Source: Brevundimonas vancanneytii
Lineage (GTDB): Bacteria; Pseudomonadota; Alphaproteobacteria; Caulobacterales; Caulobacteraceae
Direction: 5' to 3'
DNA length: 5,640 nucleotides
Assembly: GCA_945874855.1 (NCBI GenBank)
Contig: CAMCIP010000151.1
Span: 1 to 5,640 of the forward strand
Below the pieces are notes generated by a model. The model was given only the letters and a program-made list of their open reading frames with translations, searched no databases and had not been told where the DNA came from. Shown here piece by piece: positions 4,945-5,640 of the stretch. Position 1 is the first letter of the stretch. Each line of letters opens with the position of its first letter. Position numbers and translations under genes: made by a program.

Positions 4945-5640
4945 GCGCCACAGGCGCCCTTTCCGGCATGACCGGCTTCGGCCGGGCCGACGGCGCTGGC
5001 CACGGCTGGACCTGGGCGATCGAGGCCCGATCGGTCAATGGCCGCAATCTCGAGGTCCGCCTGCGCGCCCCCTCCGGCTTCGACGATCTCGAACGCCTGA
5101 CCAAGTCTGCCGCCCAGGCCCGCTTCGCCCGTGGCCAGGTCTCCCTCACCGTCCAGGCGAAGGCCGAGGCCGGATCCGCCGTCGTCGGCGTCGATTCCGT
5201 CGCCCTGGACCGCTGGCTGACCCTGGCCCGTCAGCTGGTCGAGGCGGGTGCCGCCCCGCCCACTGCCGACGGCCTGCTGGCCCTGCGCGGCGTCATCGTC
5301 GGCGACGACGCGGCCCTCGACCCCGAGACCCAGGCCGCCTTGCAGACCGCCATCGCCGCCACCGTCGACCAGGCCCTGGAGGCCCTGCTGGCCTCACGCC
5401 GGACCGAGGGCGCACAGCTGCGTCCCGTCCTGACCGGTCTGGTCGACCGCATCGAGACCCTCGTCGCCGACGCCGAGCGCGAGGCCTCGGCCCAGTCCGA
5501 GGCCGTCCGCGAGCGTTTCGCCCGCCGCATGGCCGAACTGGCGCCCGACGCGCCGGGCCTCGAGGAGCGGATCTATCTGGAGGCCGCCGCCCTGGCCGCC
5601 CGGGCCGATGTCCGCGAGGAACTGGATCGCCTGACGGCCC
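4941..5640 (+). CDS. yicC: YicC/YloC-family endoribonuclease, N-terminal part (3' end outside window)
   Basis: The frame is open from ATG 4941 to the right edge (233 codons plus one base); the family is usually near 290 aa, so roughly 55-60 residues are missing. The N-terminal YicC domain shows SGMTGFGRA (residues 8-16), IEARSVNGRNLEVRLR (27-42) and PSGFDDLE, then RFARGQVSLTVQ. The middle has LLALRGVIVGDD and RRTEGAQL. The right end EERIYLEAAALAARADVREELDRL enters the C-terminal DUF1732 domain. Homologues in E. coli and B. subtilis were reported as endoribonucleases taking part in RNA decay; activity here is inferred from family. The start overlaps the mltG stop in ATGA, and no separate Shine-Dalgarno is visible, so translation is likely coupled. 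Most members begin about four residues before MTGFGR, so the ATG at 4968 (Met10) is a less likely alternative. In relatives gmk often follows; that is outside this window. Confidence 0.92.
   Translation, partial: MSATGALSGMTGFGRADGAGHGWTWAIEARSVNGRNLEVRLRAPSGFDDLERLTKSAAQARFARGQVSLTVQAKAEAGSAVVGVDSVALDRWLTLARQLVEAGAAPPTADGLLALRGVIVGDDAALDPETQAALQTAIAATVDQALEALLASRRTEGAQLRPVLTGLVDRIETLVADAEREASAQSEAVRERFARRMAELAPDAPGLEERIYLEAAALAARADVREELDRLTA

Overview
The window is very GC-rich, with strong G/C bias at third codon positions, and carries a type II fatty-acid synthesis (fab) cluster on the + strand. Protein signatures (FabF with a HGTSTMAD active-site loop, the ACP sequence, the order fabF-mltG-yicC) point to an alphaproteobacterium. 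My best guess is Caulobacterales, Brevundimonas/Caulobacter-like. That placement is inferred from recognisable protein motifs and composition, not from a search.

Layout, all + strand: (1) the 3' part of fabD, malonyl-CoA:ACP transacylase, cut by the left edge; (2) a 110-aa two-helix membrane protein with a four-cysteine zinc-ribbon-like tail, function unknown; (3) fabG, 3-oxoacyl-ACP reductase; (4) a 64-aa two-helix membrane protein whose start codon overlaps the fabG stop; (5) a 170-nt leader with several short dyads; (6) acpP, acyl carrier protein; (7) a 124-nt spacer dominated by a long, nearly perfect hairpin; (8) fabF, 3-oxoacyl-ACP synthase II; (9) mltG, endolytic murein transglycosylase, 1 nt after fabF; (10) the 5' part of a YicC-family endoribonuclease gene overlapping the mltG stop by 4 nt and cut by the right edge.

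How it works together: FabD loads malonyl groups onto holo-ACP, FabF condenses acyl chains with malonyl-ACP, and FabG reduces the resulting 3-oxoacyl-ACP. MltG cuts nascent peptidoglycan strands, so envelope lipid and wall genes share a transcription unit. Spacing suggests tight coupling within fabG-orf64 and fabF-mltG-yicC. acpP is set apart by a structured leader upstream and a terminator-like hairpin downstream, which fits the need for ACP in large excess over its enzymes.

I see no mobile element, CRISPR array, tRNA/rRNA gene or exotic defence system, and no stretch over 300 nt lacks a gene. The less explained parts are the two small membrane proteins embedded in the fab cluster and the RNA-structure candidates flanking acpP.
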